Shown in pieces: positions 7,948-17,913 of a DNA stretch of 64,000 nt; positions within the stretch are counted from its first letter, which is position 1, and the number at the start of each line of letters is the position of its first letter. A program made the translations under genes and the position numbers. Location: the NCBI GenBank assembly GCA_963720785.1, contig CAVRGQ010000005.1, positions 310,001 to 374,000 on the forward strand. The letters run 5' to 3'. The notes beneath the pieces were generated by a model. It was not told where the DNA came from. It saw nothing but the letters and a program-made list of their open reading frames with translations, and did not search any database. The DNA is from CAVRGQ01 sp963720785 (lineage in GTDB: Bacteria > Actinomycetota > Acidimicrobiia > IMCC26256 > DASPTH01).

Positions 7948-9711
7948 TCAGTTGGTGACGCCGGCGCCGCGGAGCGCGTCGCTGGCCGTGGCGCGGATGC
8001 GCTTCAGCACGCGCGTGTCGGCGACGGGGGCGTCGGGGTGGATGCCGCCGTTGGCGGCCACCGCCGCCTGCCATGCCTCGGTGCGCGCCCGCACGGTGTC
8101 GGGATCGTCGAGCTCGCGGCACTCGAGCCGGTCGTCGTTGAGGTCGACGACGATGGTGTCGCCGCTCTCGATCAGGGCGATCGGGCCGCCGACGAATGCC
8201 TCGGGCGACACGTGCCCGATGACGAGACCGACCGAACCGCCGGAGAACCGGCCGTCGGTCATGAGCGCGATGGTGATGCCGCGGGCCCGGCAGAGCGCGG
8301 TGATGCGCGAGGTCGGGTCGAGCATCTCCGGCATGCCGGGCGCGCCGCGGGGACCCTCGTAGCGCACGACGACCATGTCGCCGTCGGAGAACTGCTCCGG
8401 CGCGTCCTCGAGCGCGGCGATGAGCGCCGCCTCGGTCTCGAACACGCGGGCCCGGCCGGTGAACCGGCCGTCGACGATCCCGCTCTCCACACCGGCCACC
8501 TTCAGGATGGCGCCGCCCTCGGGCGCGAGGTTGCCGCGCAGCAGGCGGAGGCCGCCGGTGGGCTTGAACGGGCTGGCCACCGTGTGGACGATGTCGCCGT
8601 CGGGCGCGGGCGGATCGATGCGGGCGATCTGCTCGGCGAGCGTCTCGCCGGTACAGGTGAGTGCGGACCCGTCGAGCGCGCCGGCGCCGAGGAGCTCCTT
8701 GACGATCACAGGGACGCCGCCGATCTTCTCGACGTCGACCATCGAGTAGGCGCCGAACGGTCGCATGTTCACCAGCACGGGGAGATCGCGCGAGAGCTGG
8801 TTGAACTCCTGCTGGCTGATGACGTCGGCCCAGAGGTCCAGCCCCGCTGCGCGCGCGATCTCGGGCCCGTGGAGCGCGACGTTGGTGGATCCGCCCATCG
8901 CCATCACGACGACGAACGCGTTGCGCATCGCCGCGGGAGTGACGATGTCGCGAGGGCGGATGCCCGCGTCGGAGATCCGCGCCAGCAAGGCGGCGAGCTC
9001 GTCGGGGAACGACGAGGTGCGCCGGTCGTCGTCGGAGGCCGGCGACACCATGTGCAGTGGCTCCATGCCGAGCACGCCGATGAACGTCTGCATCGTGTTG
9101 TAGGTGAACATCCCGCCGCAGCTGCCCTTGCCCGGGCACGCGTGCAGCGCGAGGCGCGCCCGCACCTCGGGGTCGGGGTCGGCGGCGAACTGGAACGCGG
9201 TGACGAGGTCGATCACGTCGCCGGTGACCGGGTCGACCCCGGGGTGGATCGAACCGTCGGAGAGCATCAGCGAGGGCACGTTGTGCTCGAGCAGCGCGGC
9301 GAGCGTGCCGACGGGCGGCTTGTCGCACGCGACGACGGTGATGACGCCCGCCATGTCGTTCGCCTTGAGGTGCACCTCGGTGCTGTCGTTCACGAGCTCG
9401 CGCGTGGTGAGCGAGTACCGCATGCGGTCGGTGCCGTTGAGCTGACCGTCGGAGACGCCGAGCGTGAACGCCGGCGCGATCAGGCGCACCGGGAGGTCGT
9501 CGTCGTGGATGCGCCGCGCCAGTGCGGCGTGCACGGCGTCGACCTTCGAGTGCACACCGAGGTAGCACTGGCTGTCGCCCAGGGTGCCGATGACGCCCCA
9601 CACCGGGTCGTGCACCTTGGCGACGTCCTGGCCGAGGAATCGGGCCGTCCCGACGCGTTGGACGTCACGTCCGGGATTCCCCGACACGAACTCTCGCGAC
9701 ACGTCACTCAC
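7948..9711 (-). CDS. IlvD/Edd-family dehydratase
   Basis: 587 residues, GTG start at 9711 with a GGAGG 6-7 nt upstream. IlvD/Edd members bind an Fe-S cluster and dehydrate dihydroxy-acids (IlvD) or sugar acids (Edd and relatives). Cluster-binding cysteines are visible in GDSQCYLG, VVACDKPPVG and GKGSCGGMFTYNTMQ, and the C-terminal half has GRFSGGSVGLVIGHVSPEA. The sequence departs from textbook IlvD (DKPPVG instead of DKTxPG; FTYNTM instead of YTANTM), so the substrate may not be the branched-chain intermediate although ilvB is ~6 kb away. Its stop is one base before the glycosylase start, so the two are probably co-translated. Confidence 0.85.
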   Translation of the reverse strand: MSDVSREFVSGNPGRDVQRVGTARFLGQDVAKVHDPVWGVIGTLGDSQCYLGVHSKVDAVHAALARRIHDDDLPVRLIAPAFTLGVSDGQLNGTDRMRYSLTTRELVNDSTEVHLKANDMAGVITVVACDKPPVGTLAALLEHNVPSLMLSDGSIHPGVDPVTGDVIDLVTAFQFAADPDPEVRARLALHACPGKGSCGGMFTYNTMQTFIGVLGMEPLHMVSPASDDDRRTSSFPDELAALLARISDAGIRPRDIVTPAAMRNAFVVVMAMGGSTNVALHGPEIARAAGLDLWADVISQQEFNQLSRDLPVLVNMRPFGAYSMVDVEKIGGVPVIVKELLGAGALDGSALTCTGETLAEQIARIDPPAPDGDIVHTVASPFKPTGGLRLLRGNLAPEGGAILKVAGVESGIVDGRFTGRARVFETEAALIAALEDAPEQFSDGDMVVVRYEGPRGAPGMPEMLDPTSRITALCRARGITIALMTDGRFSGGSVGLVIGHVSPEAFVGGPIALIESGDTIVVDLNDDRLECRELDDPDTVRARTEAWQAAVAANGGIHPDAPVADTRVLKRIRATASDALRGAGVTN

Positions 9712-9820
9712 ACTCGGCCTCCATCACTGCACGGGCGTCACACTGCGCTGGGAACGGGCCGAAGCGTACCTTGGGGTCGCGATCCCCTTTCCCTCGATTC
9801 GACCGGGCCCCGAGTCCGAG

Positions 9821-9884
9821 TGACCGCACGGCCGAAGTGACCGCATGGCCGAAATGACCGCATGGCCGACTGACCGTATGGAGG
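9821..9884. repeat. tandem ~17-bp repeat (3.8 copies)
   Basis: Head-to-tail copies of TGACCGCATGGCCGAAA (17, 17, 16 and a degenerate 14 bases) in the divergent gap between the dehydratase (start 9711) and the BNR-repeat gene (start 9889). The last copy runs into the Shine-Dalgarno GGAGG of the latter. Confidence 0.9.
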
Positions 9885-9888
9885 CGCC

Positions 9889-10794
9889 GTGAGCGTGCTG
9901 GTGGCAACGACCGACGGATACCACATCTTCACGTCGAAGGGTCAGCACCTGACCTCGCTCGAAGGCCACGCGCTCACCGCGTTCGCTCCCGGGGCCGGCG
10001 GCAACTGGCTCGGGGTCGTCGACGGGCACGAGCTCTGGCAGCACGCGCCCGACGGCACGTGGTCGCCCCTCGGCCGGTGGGACGCCGCCGGGCTCACCTG
10101 GCCGCTCGGGGTTGGCGACGACGTGCTCGTGGGCACCGCCGACGCCCGGGTGCTGCGGCTCCACGACGGCGGGTTCACGCCGCTCACCGGCTTCGACGAC
10201 GCGCCCCGGCGCGACGAGTGGCACCCGGTCGGCAGCCCGCTGTGCGTGCGGTCGATGACCGCGACCGCCGACGCCGGCGCGATCCTCGCCAACGTGCACG
10301 TCGGCGGGATCCCACGCTCCACCGACGGCGGCGCCACGTGGCAGCCCACCATCGCGGTCGACGACGACGTGCACCAGGTCCTCGCGCACCCCACCGACCC
10401 CGCGATCGTCGTCGCCGCGGCGTCGGTCGGGCTGTGTCGCAGCACCGACGGCGGCGCCACGTGGCGCGCCTCGACCGCCGGCATGCACGCGTCGTACGCC
10501 CGCGCCGTCGTGTTCGTGGATGCCGACGTGCTCGTGAGCGTGTCCGACGGACCGTTCACCAGGCGCGGCGCGCTGTATCGCGCGCCCGTCGCGGGTGGGC
10601 CTGCGGTGAAGGTCGCCGGCGGTCTCCCCGAGTGGCTCGACGGCAACGTCGACACCGGGTGTCTCGCGGCCAACGCGAAGCAGGTCGCGCTCGCCGACGG
10701 CCGAGGCAACGTCTGGGCGTCCCCGGCAGATCATGACGAGTGGAACCTCGTCGCCGCGGGCATGTCCGGGGTGCGCGCGATCGCAGTGGCCTAA
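9889..10794 (+). CDS. BNR/Asp-box beta-propeller protein
   Basis: 301 residues from GTG 9889, preceded closely by GGAGG. Two copies of the Asp-box RSTDGGATW (near residues 143 and 183) mark a sialidase-type/YVTN beta-propeller, and shorter repeats fit further blades. No signal peptide or membrane segment is apparent, so a cytoplasmic propeller is suggested. No catalytic sialidase arginine triad can be assigned and enzymatic function is not claimed. It begins a plus-strand run with the aldolase-like and amidohydrolase genes. Confidence 0.7.
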   Translation: MSVLVATTDGYHIFTSKGQHLTSLEGHALTAFAPGAGGNWLGVVDGHELWQHAPDGTWSPLGRWDAAGLTWPLGVGDDVLVGTADARVLRLHDGGFTPLTGFDDAPRRDEWHPVGSPLCVRSMTATADAGAILANVHVGGIPRSTDGGATWQPTIAVDDDVHQVLAHPTDPAIVVAAASVGLCRSTDGGATWRASTAGMHASYARAVVFVDADVLVSVSDGPFTRRGALYRAPVAGGPAVKVAGGLPEWLDGNVDTGCLAANAKQVALADGRGNVWASPADHDEWNLVAAGMSGVRAIAVA

Positions 10795-10853
10795 CCTGCG
10801 GGCTCACGCACGGCCGGGGGGCAGTCGCGCCGGGTACGCCCGGAGGAGGACGA

Positions 10854-12072
10854 ATGGGCCAGACCACCGCAATCGGCGTCGCGGCGGCGAACTCCGTGAT
10901 CCCGCGCACGTTCGCGTGGAGCGGAGAGCCCACGGGAGCGCGCCTGCGCTGGCTCGCCGAGGGCCTGCGCGCCGTGATGCTCGAGCACGGCTACACCGAG
11001 GTCGCCACGCCGGGCCCCGAGGTCGCCGTCGTCCTCCACTTCGTCGACCCGGAGCACGCCCGCCCGTACCGGCGCAAGAACGCGCCCACGTTCGTGGTCG
11101 CGCTCGCGGAATTCTACGCCACCCCCGGCGACATGTTGCGCACCGGGTACCCGCTGCTCGTGCGCGGGCTCGCCAACCTCTGCGTGATGGTGAGCCCGGA
11201 CGCCGACCAGCACGACCACCGCAGCGAGCGCGACGGCCACCTCGACGGCGACCTCGATGGGGCGGTCGCGCAGTTCGTCACGCTCGAGCAGGGCACCTAC
11301 ACGATCGACACCAACGGCGGCGACGACCCCACGTTCTTCAAGGGCGTGTTCGCGCGCATCGAGCCGCTCGCGTCGTCGCGGTTGGTGATCGGCAACGAGT
11401 TCACCGACGACCTCCCCGAGGAGCTCTGGGCCGGCGACGAGAGCACCCGCCAGATCACGAGCGCGGGCAGGCGCCTCGACGCGCTCGACCTCCTGCCCGC
11501 CGCCTTCCCGATCGAGGAGATCCTCGAACCGCGCGACCTGCGGCACGTGAAGCTGCTCTACGGCATCGGCGGTCTGAGCTACGGCAACGTCGAGCGCGCG
11601 GCGAGTGTTCCCGGGTGGCATGCCCGAGGATGAGCCCACGCCGCAGTACTGGATGAGCGCGAGCGGCGTCGACAAGTCGGCATTGCACGAGATCGGCCGC
11701 GACATCCTGCTGGTCAACGGCTACGACCCCGAGCACGATGCGATGCGGATCAGCGTGCCGAAGGGCGTGGAGCCCCGACGGGTGTCGGTCGACGCGATCG
11801 AGCACTGGATCATCTACCGGGAGCATCCCGAGGTGGGCGCGATCCTGCACGTGCACGGGTGGATCGAGGGCACGGTCGCCACCGAGATCAACTACCCGTG
11901 CGGCACCGTGGAGCTGGCCGAGGCGGTCGCCGAGCTGGTGCGGCGGGCGCCCGACCCGTCGCGTGCCGTGGTGGGCCAGCGCAACCACGGCCTCACCATC
12001 ACCGGGCACAGCCTCGACGAGATCTTCGAGCGCATCGACGGCCGCATCGTCCGCAAGGTGCCGATGGACTGA
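10854..12072 (+). CDS. class II aldolase/adducin-domain protein with N-terminal extension (frameshifted)
   Basis: About 405 residues once one extra base is removed. Start ATG 10854 with GGAGGA just upstream. The C-terminal ~170 residues are a class II aldolase/adducin domain: YGNVSAR, WMSASGVDKS, zinc-ligand HVHGW, and VVGQRNHGLTITGHSL with the third His. The N-terminal ~240 residues (from MGQTTAIGVAAANSVIPRT) match nothing I recognise; they contain YRRKNAPTFVVALAEF and GTYTIDTNGGDDPTFFKG. The break is at ~11592: AACGTC-G-AGCGCG should read AACGTC-AGCGCG. Family members are metal-dependent aldolases or epimerases acting on sugar phosphates; the substrate is unknown here. Confidence 0.75.
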
Positions 12073-12125
12073 ACTGCCGTGCTGCGGCGGAGCCTCGGCG
12101 CGGCGCACGACCGGGGGGGTGCGAC

Positions 12126-13674
12126 ATGGCGCGACGGGATCGCCACGAGCCGGAGGGCACACCCCGGCTCCCGCTCGATCCGGGGCCGGTCGCGAACGGC
12201 GAGTTCGTGCCGCGACGCCCGACGGCCCACGAGCTGCGCCTGCGCGACGCGGTGCTCGACGAATCGGCGCGCGCGGCCGCGAGCGCGGGCATCGAAAGGC
12301 GTCGCTTCCTCACGACGGCGGGCGGCATCGCTGCGGCACTGAGCGTGTACGGGCTCGTCGGCTGCTCCTCCTCCGACGGAGCTGCCGACCGCGAGGAGTG
12401 CGCCGCGGACGCCGACCTCGGGGAACGGGTTCACCGTGCCGCCGCCGGCAGACGTGCCCGAGTGTGAGCAGGCCCTCACCGGCACGGGCGAGTTCGTATT
12501 CGACATGCACACGCACCACGTGGTGCCCGATGGCCCGTGGACGCAGCACGCGCCGGACACGGTGCAGCTCGTGTCGGGGATGCTGCCGCCCGACTGCCAG
12601 GCAGCGAACCCCCTCGAGTGCGCCAACCGTGCGGCGTACCTGCATGACGTGTTCCTGACGAGCGACACGACCGTCGCCCTGTTGTCCGACGTCCCCAACA
12701 GCGGTCCCGACGATGCACCCATCCCGTTCCCCGAGGCCGTGGCGACGCAGCAGCTCGCCGCCGAGCTCACGACGGGCGGCGCGTCCCGCGTGCTCGTCCA
12801 CAACGTGATCGCGCCGAACGTGGGAGACCTCGGAGCCCGCCTCGACGAGATGAGCGCCAATGTCGCGGGCGGCCACGTCGCCGGCTTCAAGGTGTACACG
12901 GCGTGGGGACCCGACGGGCGCGGCTGGGCGCTCGACGACCCCACCATCGGCCTCCCCGTGGTGCAGCACGCGCACGACCTCGGTGTTCGTGCGTTCTTCG
13001 CACACAAGGGCCTTCCCCTCGTGAACTTCGACGCGGCGCACAACGGGCCCGACGACATCGTCGCGGTGTCGCGGCTGTTCCCCGACATGGACTTCGTGGT
13101 GTTCCACGGCGCGTGGGACTCGAACCACACCGAGGGCCCCTACGACCCGGGAGCCTCAGTGGGCATCGACACGCTCCTCCAGGCCCTCGACCGTCACGGC
13201 GTGCCGCCGAACAGCAACGTGTGGGCGGATCTCGGCTCCGTGTGGCGACAGTTGTTGAGCCGACCCGACGAGGCCGCGCACGTGCTCGGCAAACTCCTCA
13301 CCCGGGTGGGGGCCGATCGTGTGCTGTGGGGCACCGACGCGATCTGGTACGGAGGTCCGCAGCCCCAGCTCATGGCGTTCCGGGCCTTCGCCCTGGGCGC
13401 GGAGTTCCAGGATCGCTTCGGCTATCCCGAGCTCACCGACGAGGTGAAGCGCAAGGTGCTGGGTCTCAACGCCGCATCACTGTTCGGCCTCGATCCCGAG
13501 GCCACCCGCTGCGCGCTCGCCCAGGACCCGCTCGCGCACTCCGCCCCGGCCGCAGCCGAGTTGCGGGGTGAGGGCTGGCTCCCGAGCGGCTGGACGGCGA
13601 ACGCGCCGGTCAGCCGCCGCGACATGCTCCGATGGCTCGCGAACTCGCCGACGGCTTGGTCGCCGTTCGCCTGA
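12126..13674 (+). CDS. Tat-exported amidohydrolase-2 family protein (frameshifted)
   Basis: About 515 residues after correction. The N-terminus has a twin-arginine signal: ERRRFLTTAGG, a hydrophobic stretch, then GCSSSDGAAD with a possible lipobox cysteine. The mature part is an amidohydrolase-2 TIM barrel: metal-ligand FDMHTHHV, later HAHDLGVRAFFAHKG, VVFHGAWDSN and LWGTDAIWYG. One extra G in the GGGG run near 12420 separates the signal-peptide frame from NGFTVPPPADVPEC. Family members hydrolyse or decarboxylate ring carboxylates and similar substrates; the substrate here is unknown. The C-terminus carries another RRDMLRWLA segment of unclear meaning. Confidence 0.78.
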
Positions 13675-13683
13675 CGCGCGTCC

Positions 13684-14587
13684 GTGCCGCCGGCCACGGA
13701 CCACACTGTCCGGGTGCACAAGGTCCTGCTCGCCGTCGTGGTCGTCGCATCTGTCGCGCTCGGCGCGTGGATGGTGCTCGCGTCGGCGATCGGCCCCGCC
13801 CCCCAGATCGTCGACACCGCGGCGCCGGCAAACGTGCCGGCGCCCGACTTCACGTGGCACACCGTGCCGTTGCCGGGCGGGAGTTCCACGCCGGTCGGGG
13901 TGATCCGTGCACCGGGCGGCGCGGGGCGCGACCGCCCGGCGATCCTCCTCGTCACCGGCACCGAGGGCCTCAACACCGATTACCCGCAGTTCGCGCGCGA
14001 GCTCGCCGCCGAGGGCTACGACGTCGCGGTCGGTTGCTGGTTCCGCACCGAGGGTGCGACCGGCGCCGGAGAAGCGGGCGTCGCCTGCCCGGACGCGCCC
14101 GATTTCAAGGGCGTGAGCGATGCCGCGGTCGCCGACCTGGATGCGTTGGTGCTCGGCGCTCGTGCCGCCCTTGGCGACCCGCAATCACTCTCATTGGTCG
14201 GCTTCAGCCGCGGCGGCGGGATCGCGATGCTGCGGGCGGCCGACGGCGCGCGCGACCCGGTGGTGTCGATCAGCGGGATGGTCGAGGGCACGACCGCGTG
14301 GGGCAACCTGCCCGACGAGGTGAACGTCGTCGAGCGCGGCGTCGGGCGTTCGCGCACCGGTGCTGCTGCTCCACGGCGAGGACGATCCGCTCGTGCCGAT
14401 CACCCAGGCCGAGCACCTGGCCGACGCGCTGCGGGCCGCAGGCGCCGACGTGCAGACGCACTGGTACCCGAACGGTGGTCACGGCCTCGCGCAGGTTCCC
14501 GCCGTTCGCGCCGACATGGTCCGGCGAATCGTGGAATGGCTGCCGACGACGATCAGCCCTGCAGCTTCTCGTCGAGCAGCTGGTTGA
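13684..14587 (+). CDS. secreted/anchored alpha/beta hydrolase, dienelactone-hydrolase type (frameshifted)
   Basis: About 300 residues. The N-terminal hydrophobic segment VLLAVVVVASVALGAWMVLA acts as signal or anchor. The fold shows LLVTGTEGLNTDYPQFA (strand and oxyanion region), nucleophile elbow GFSRGGG (Ser), LLLHGEDDPLVP (Asp) and GGHGL (catalytic His), so the triad is complete across the break. The frame breaks near 14331: GTCGTC-G-AGCGCG should read GTCGTC-AGCGCG, the same local change as in the aldolase-like gene. Its end overlaps the convergent gatB end by ~35 bp. Related to BAAT/dienelactone hydrolases; substrate unknown. Confidence 0.75.
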
Positions 14588-16040
14588 GGACCTGCGGGTT
14601 CGCCTGGCCCTTCGTGGCCTTCATCAGCTCGCCCATGAAGAAGCCGCGCTTCTTCTTGCGCGCCTTGTCGTCGCCGGCGCGGTAGGCCGCGACGTCGTCG
14701 GGGTTGGCCGCGAGCAGCGCGTCGATCGCCGCACCGAGCTCGCCGGTGTCGCTGACCTGCACGAGGCCGCGCTCCTCCACCACCTGCCTCGGGCGCTTCG
14801 GCTCGCTCAGGCACTCGGCGAGCACATCCTTGGCCTGCTTCTTGGAGATGGTGCCGTCGGCGACGATCCCCACCAGCTCGGCGAGCCCGTCGGGCGCGAG
14901 CGGCAGCACCGCGGGCGAGAGGCCGGTCTCGTTGAGGTGCGCCTGCACCTCGCCCAGGCACCAGTTCACGATGTCCTTGGGCGTGCCCCCGGCTCCCGCA
15001 GTGCCCAGTGCCGCGACCGCGGCCTCGGCGTAATCGGCGAGACCCTCGCTGGTGAGCAGGGTGCGCGCGTCGTGGTCGGAGATCCCCCACTCGCCCTGCA
15101 GTCGCTCGCGGCGCGCCGCGGGCAGCTCGGGCATCGCGGCCAGTACCGCCTCACGCATCTCCGTGGTGGGCGCGACGGGCACGAGGTCGGGCTCGGGGAA
15201 GTAGCGGTAGTCGGACGAACCCTCCTTGGAGCGCATCGAGTGCGTGCGCCCGTCGGCTTCGTCCCAGTGCCGCGTCTCCTGCACCAGCGAGTCGCCGATC
15301 TCGAGCACCGCGATCTGACGCTCGATCTCCGACTCGATCGCACGCCCGAGCGATCGCAGCGAGTTCATGTTCTTGATCTCGACCTTGGTGCCGAGTTCCG
15401 TGTCGCCGACGTGGCGCACCGACACGTTCGCGTCGACGCGCATGGAGCCCTCCTCCATCTTCACGTCGGACACGCCGATCGCGAGCAGCACCGCGCGCAG
15501 TTCCGACGCGTACGCGCGCGCCTGCTCGGCCGAGCGGATGTCGGGGCGGCTCACGATCTCCATGAGCGGCACGCCGGCGCGGTTGTAGTCGACGAGCGAG
15601 TGGGTGGCCTCGTGGATGCGCCCGCCGCCGCCCACATGGGTCGATTTGCCGGTGTCCTCCTCGAGGTGCGCGCGTTCGATGCCGATGCGCGCGCCGTCGA
15701 TGTCGATCCAGCCGTCGATGGTGATGGGCTCGTCGAACTGGGAGACCTGGTAGTCCTTCGGCATGTCGGGGTAGAAGTAGTTCTTCCGCGAGAAGGTGGA
15801 CTGCTCGGGCACGTGGAGGTTGACCGCCTCGGCGAAGCGCAGCGCGTACTCCACCGCCTTCTCGTTGAGCACCGGCAGCGAGCCGGGCAGGCCGAGGCAC
15901 ACCGGGCACACGTTGGTGTTGGGATCCGCGCCGAACTCGTTGGGGCACGAGCAGAACATCTTCGTGGCGGTGGACAGCTCGCAGTGCACCTCGAGCCCGA
16001 TCACCGCCTCCCATTGCGTGTCGGTCACGACGTCGCTCAC
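14553..16040 (-). CDS. gatB: Asp-tRNA(Asn)/Glu-tRNA(Gln) amidotransferase subunit B
   Basis: 495 residues, full family length. GatB phosphorylates and holds the mischarged Glu-tRNA(Gln)/Asp-tRNA(Asn) while GatA supplies ammonia. Visible: VIGLEVHCELSTATKMFCSC with the zinc-type cysteines, CLGLPGSLPVLNEKAVE, RKNYFYPDMPKDYQVSQ, and the C-terminal YqeY-like tail with NPQVLNQLLDEKL. The GTG start (16040) overlaps the gatA stop as GTGA. Presence of GatCAB implies Gln-tRNA is made by transamidation, as in most actinobacteria. Confidence 0.97.
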   Translation of the reverse strand: MSDVVTDTQWEAVIGLEVHCELSTATKMFCSCPNEFGADPNTNVCPVCLGLPGSLPVLNEKAVEYALRFAEAVNLHVPEQSTFSRKNYFYPDMPKDYQVSQFDEPITIDGWIDIDGARIGIERAHLEEDTGKSTHVGGGGRIHEATHSLVDYNRAGVPLMEIVSRPDIRSAEQARAYASELRAVLLAIGVSDVKMEEGSMRVDANVSVRHVGDTELGTKVEIKNMNSLRSLGRAIESEIERQIAVLEIGDSLVQETRHWDEADGRTHSMRSKEGSSDYRYFPEPDLVPVAPTTEMREAVLAAMPELPAARRERLQGEWGISDHDARTLLTSEGLADYAEAAVAALGTAGAGGTPKDIVNWCLGEVQAHLNETGLSPAVLPLAPDGLAELVGIVADGTISKKQAKDVLAECLSEPKRPRQVVEERGLVQVSDTGELGAAIDALLAANPDDVAAYRAGDDKARKKKRGFFMGELMKATKGQANPQVLNQLLDEKLQG

Positions 16041-17485
16041 GGAGCCGCCTCCTCGTTGCCGCGAGCGGTCTCGAGGACGCGGGCGGTGCGGAACATGACG
16101 CCCTCACCGAGCGCCGGCGCGAGCACCTGCACACCGATCGGCAAGCCGGCCTCGCCGGTGCCGAACGGCACGCTCATCGCTGGGTGGCCCGCCAGGTTCG
16201 TGGGGATGGTGCACACGTCGGACAGGTACATCGCGAGCGGGTCCGACGACTTCGCACCCAACTCGAACGCGACCGTCGGGGACGTCGGCGACAGTAGCAC
16301 GTCGAACTGCTCGTAGGCGCGGGCGAAGTCGCGGATGATCAGCGTGCGCACGCGCTGCGCCTGGCCGTAATAGGCGTCGTAGTAGCCCGCCGACAGTGCG
16401 TAGGTGCCGAGCATGATGCGACGCTTCACCTCGGGGCCGAAGCCGGTGCCGCGCGTGTTGGCGTTCATGATCGCGACGTCCTCGCCGTCGACGCGCAGGC
16501 CGTAGCGCACACCGTCGTACCGGGAGAGGTTCGACGACGCCTCGGCCGGAGCGATCACGTAGTACGCCGAGAGGCCGAACTCCGCGCTGGGCACGCTCAC
16601 GTGATCGACCGACGCGCCCGCCGCTTCGAGCGCGGTCGCCGCCTGATGCAGCGACGCGAGCACCTCGGGCTGGAAGCCCTCGCCGGACGCGAGCTCGTCG
16701 ATGATGCCGACGCGCAGCCCCGCGACCCCGCGGTCGAGGTGCGGCAGGATCGCCTCGTGCTCGGCGCGGATCGACGTGGAGTCGGCGGTGTCGGGGCCGG
16801 CGATGACGTCGAGGAGGAGCGCGGCGTCGGTGACCGAGTTGGCGAACGGGCCGATCTGGTCGAGCGAGCTCGCGAACGCGATGAGGCCGTACCGCGACAC
16901 GAGGCCGTAGGTGGGCTTCACCCCGACCACGCCGCAGAGTGCGGCGGGCTGGCGGATGGAGCCGCCGGTGTCGGAGCCGAGCGAGAGCGGCGCGTACCCC
17001 GCGGCGACGGCCGCGGCCGAGCCGCCGCTCGAACCGCCAGGCACGCGCGACGGGTCGCGCGGGTTGCGGGTGGGGCCGAACGCCGAGTTCTCGGTGGACG
17101 ATCCCATCGCGAACTCGTCGAGGTTGGTCTTCGCCACCGGCACCGCACCGGCCGCGAGCACGCGCTCGACGACGGTTGCGGTGTACGGCGGGCGCCACCC
17201 GTCGAGGATCTTCGACGAGCAGGTGGTGGGTACACCGCGCGTGCAGAGGTTGTCCTTCAGCGCGATCGGCACCCCGGCGAGCGGGCCGGGATCCTCCCCG
17301 CGCGCCACCGCGGCGTCGACCGCGGCCGCGGCTTCGCGGGCTGCATTGGCGGTGACGAGGTTGCACGCGTTGAGCTCACCGTCGCGCGCGTCGATGACCG
17401 CGAGGTGTTCCTCGACGACGTCGGTCGCGGTGCGCTCGCCGCGGCGGACCGCGGCGGCCAGTTCCAGTGCTCCCATGTCGCTCAT
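16037..17485 (-). CDS. gatA: Asp-tRNA(Asn)/Glu-tRNA(Gln) amidotransferase subunit A
   Basis: 482-residue glutaminase subunit. Amidase-signature motifs: ALKDNL (catalytic Lys), GGSSGGSAAAVAAG (cis-Ser region) and GSDTGGSIRQPA (nucleophile Ser), with KPTYGLVSRYGLIAFASSLDQIGP following. ATG start at 17485. Coupled to gatB by a 4-base overlap. Upstream gatC is separated by ~85 nt in which I see no distinct promoter, so a single gatCAB transcript is likely. Confidence 0.97.
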   Translation of the reverse strand: MSDMGALELAAAVRRGERTATDVVEEHLAVIDARDGELNACNLVTANAAREAAAAVDAAVARGEDPGPLAGVPIALKDNLCTRGVPTTCSSKILDGWRPPYTATVVERVLAAGAVPVAKTNLDEFAMGSSTENSAFGPTRNPRDPSRVPGGSSGGSAAAVAAGYAPLSLGSDTGGSIRQPAALCGVVGVKPTYGLVSRYGLIAFASSLDQIGPFANSVTDAALLLDVIAGPDTADSTSIRAEHEAILPHLDRGVAGLRVGIIDELASGEGFQPEVLASLHQAATALEAAGASVDHVSVPSAEFGLSAYYVIAPAEASSNLSRYDGVRYGLRVDGEDVAIMNANTRGTGFGPEVKRRIMLGTYALSAGYYDAYYGQAQRVRTLIIRDFARAYEQFDVLLSPTSPTVAFELGAKSSDPLAMYLSDVCTIPTNLAGHPAMSVPFGTGEAGLPIGVQVLAPALGEGVMFRTARVLETARGNEEAAP

Positions 17486-17570
17486 GCTTTCCCGCTCTCG
17501 ATGCTGCGCATCGGGCCGCTCGGGCCACGCTCCGCTGTTCGCCGGGAGACCCGGCTCACACCCGCTCCGC

Positions 17571-17867
17571 TCATGGGGCGTCGAGGATGCGGGGGACGCG
17601 GAAGCGGTGGTCCTCGGCTGCGGGGGCCATCGCCAGCACTTCGTCGCGGTCGATGCCGGGACGGGCGACGTCGGGCCGGAGCACGTTCACCAGCGGAAAC
17701 GGGTGCGCGGTGGGCGGCACGTCGGCGGTGTCGAGGGCGGCGATCTGGTCGGCGTGCCCGAGGATCACGGCGAGCTGCTCCGTGAAGTGATCGAGCTCCT
17801 CGTCGGTGAGGGCGAGGCGGGCGAGACGCGCCACGTGCTCGACGTCGGCGCGCGTGAGCTGGGACAT
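17571..17867 (-). CDS. gatC: Asp-tRNA(Asn)/Glu-tRNA(Gln) amidotransferase subunit C
   Basis: 98 residues from ATG 17867 (MSQLTRADVEHVARLARLA), the typical GatC opening, with the ending RVPRILDAP. It bridges GatA and GatB. A longer upstream reading is possible but would run through the -10 hexamer TAGACT at 17875-17880, seven bases before this ATG, so the short form is preferred. First gene of the gatCAB unit. Confidence 0.93.
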   Translation of the reverse strand: MSQLTRADVEHVARLARLALTDEELDHFTEQLAVILGHADQIAALDTADVPPTAHPFPLVNVLRPDVARPGIDRDEVLAMAPAAEDHRFRVPRILDAP

Positions 17868-17874
17868 GGCGGCG

Positions 17875-17880
17875 AGTCTA
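17875..17880 (-). promoter_or_regulatory. -10 hexamer of gatC
   Basis: TAGACT on the minus strand, seven bases before the gatC ATG, with no Shine-Dalgarno between. Fits a leaderless transcript. Confidence 0.6.
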
Positions 17881-17899
17881 GGAGGGGCCGGAGCTTGGC

Positions 17900-17905
17900 T
17901 ACGAT
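17900..17905 (+). promoter_or_regulatory. -10 hexamer of SCP2-like gene
   Basis: TACGAT, eight bases before GTG 17914. Back-to-back with the gatC -10 within 31 bp, making a compact divergent promoter. Confidence 0.6.
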
Positions 17906-17913
17906 GCCGCTCC

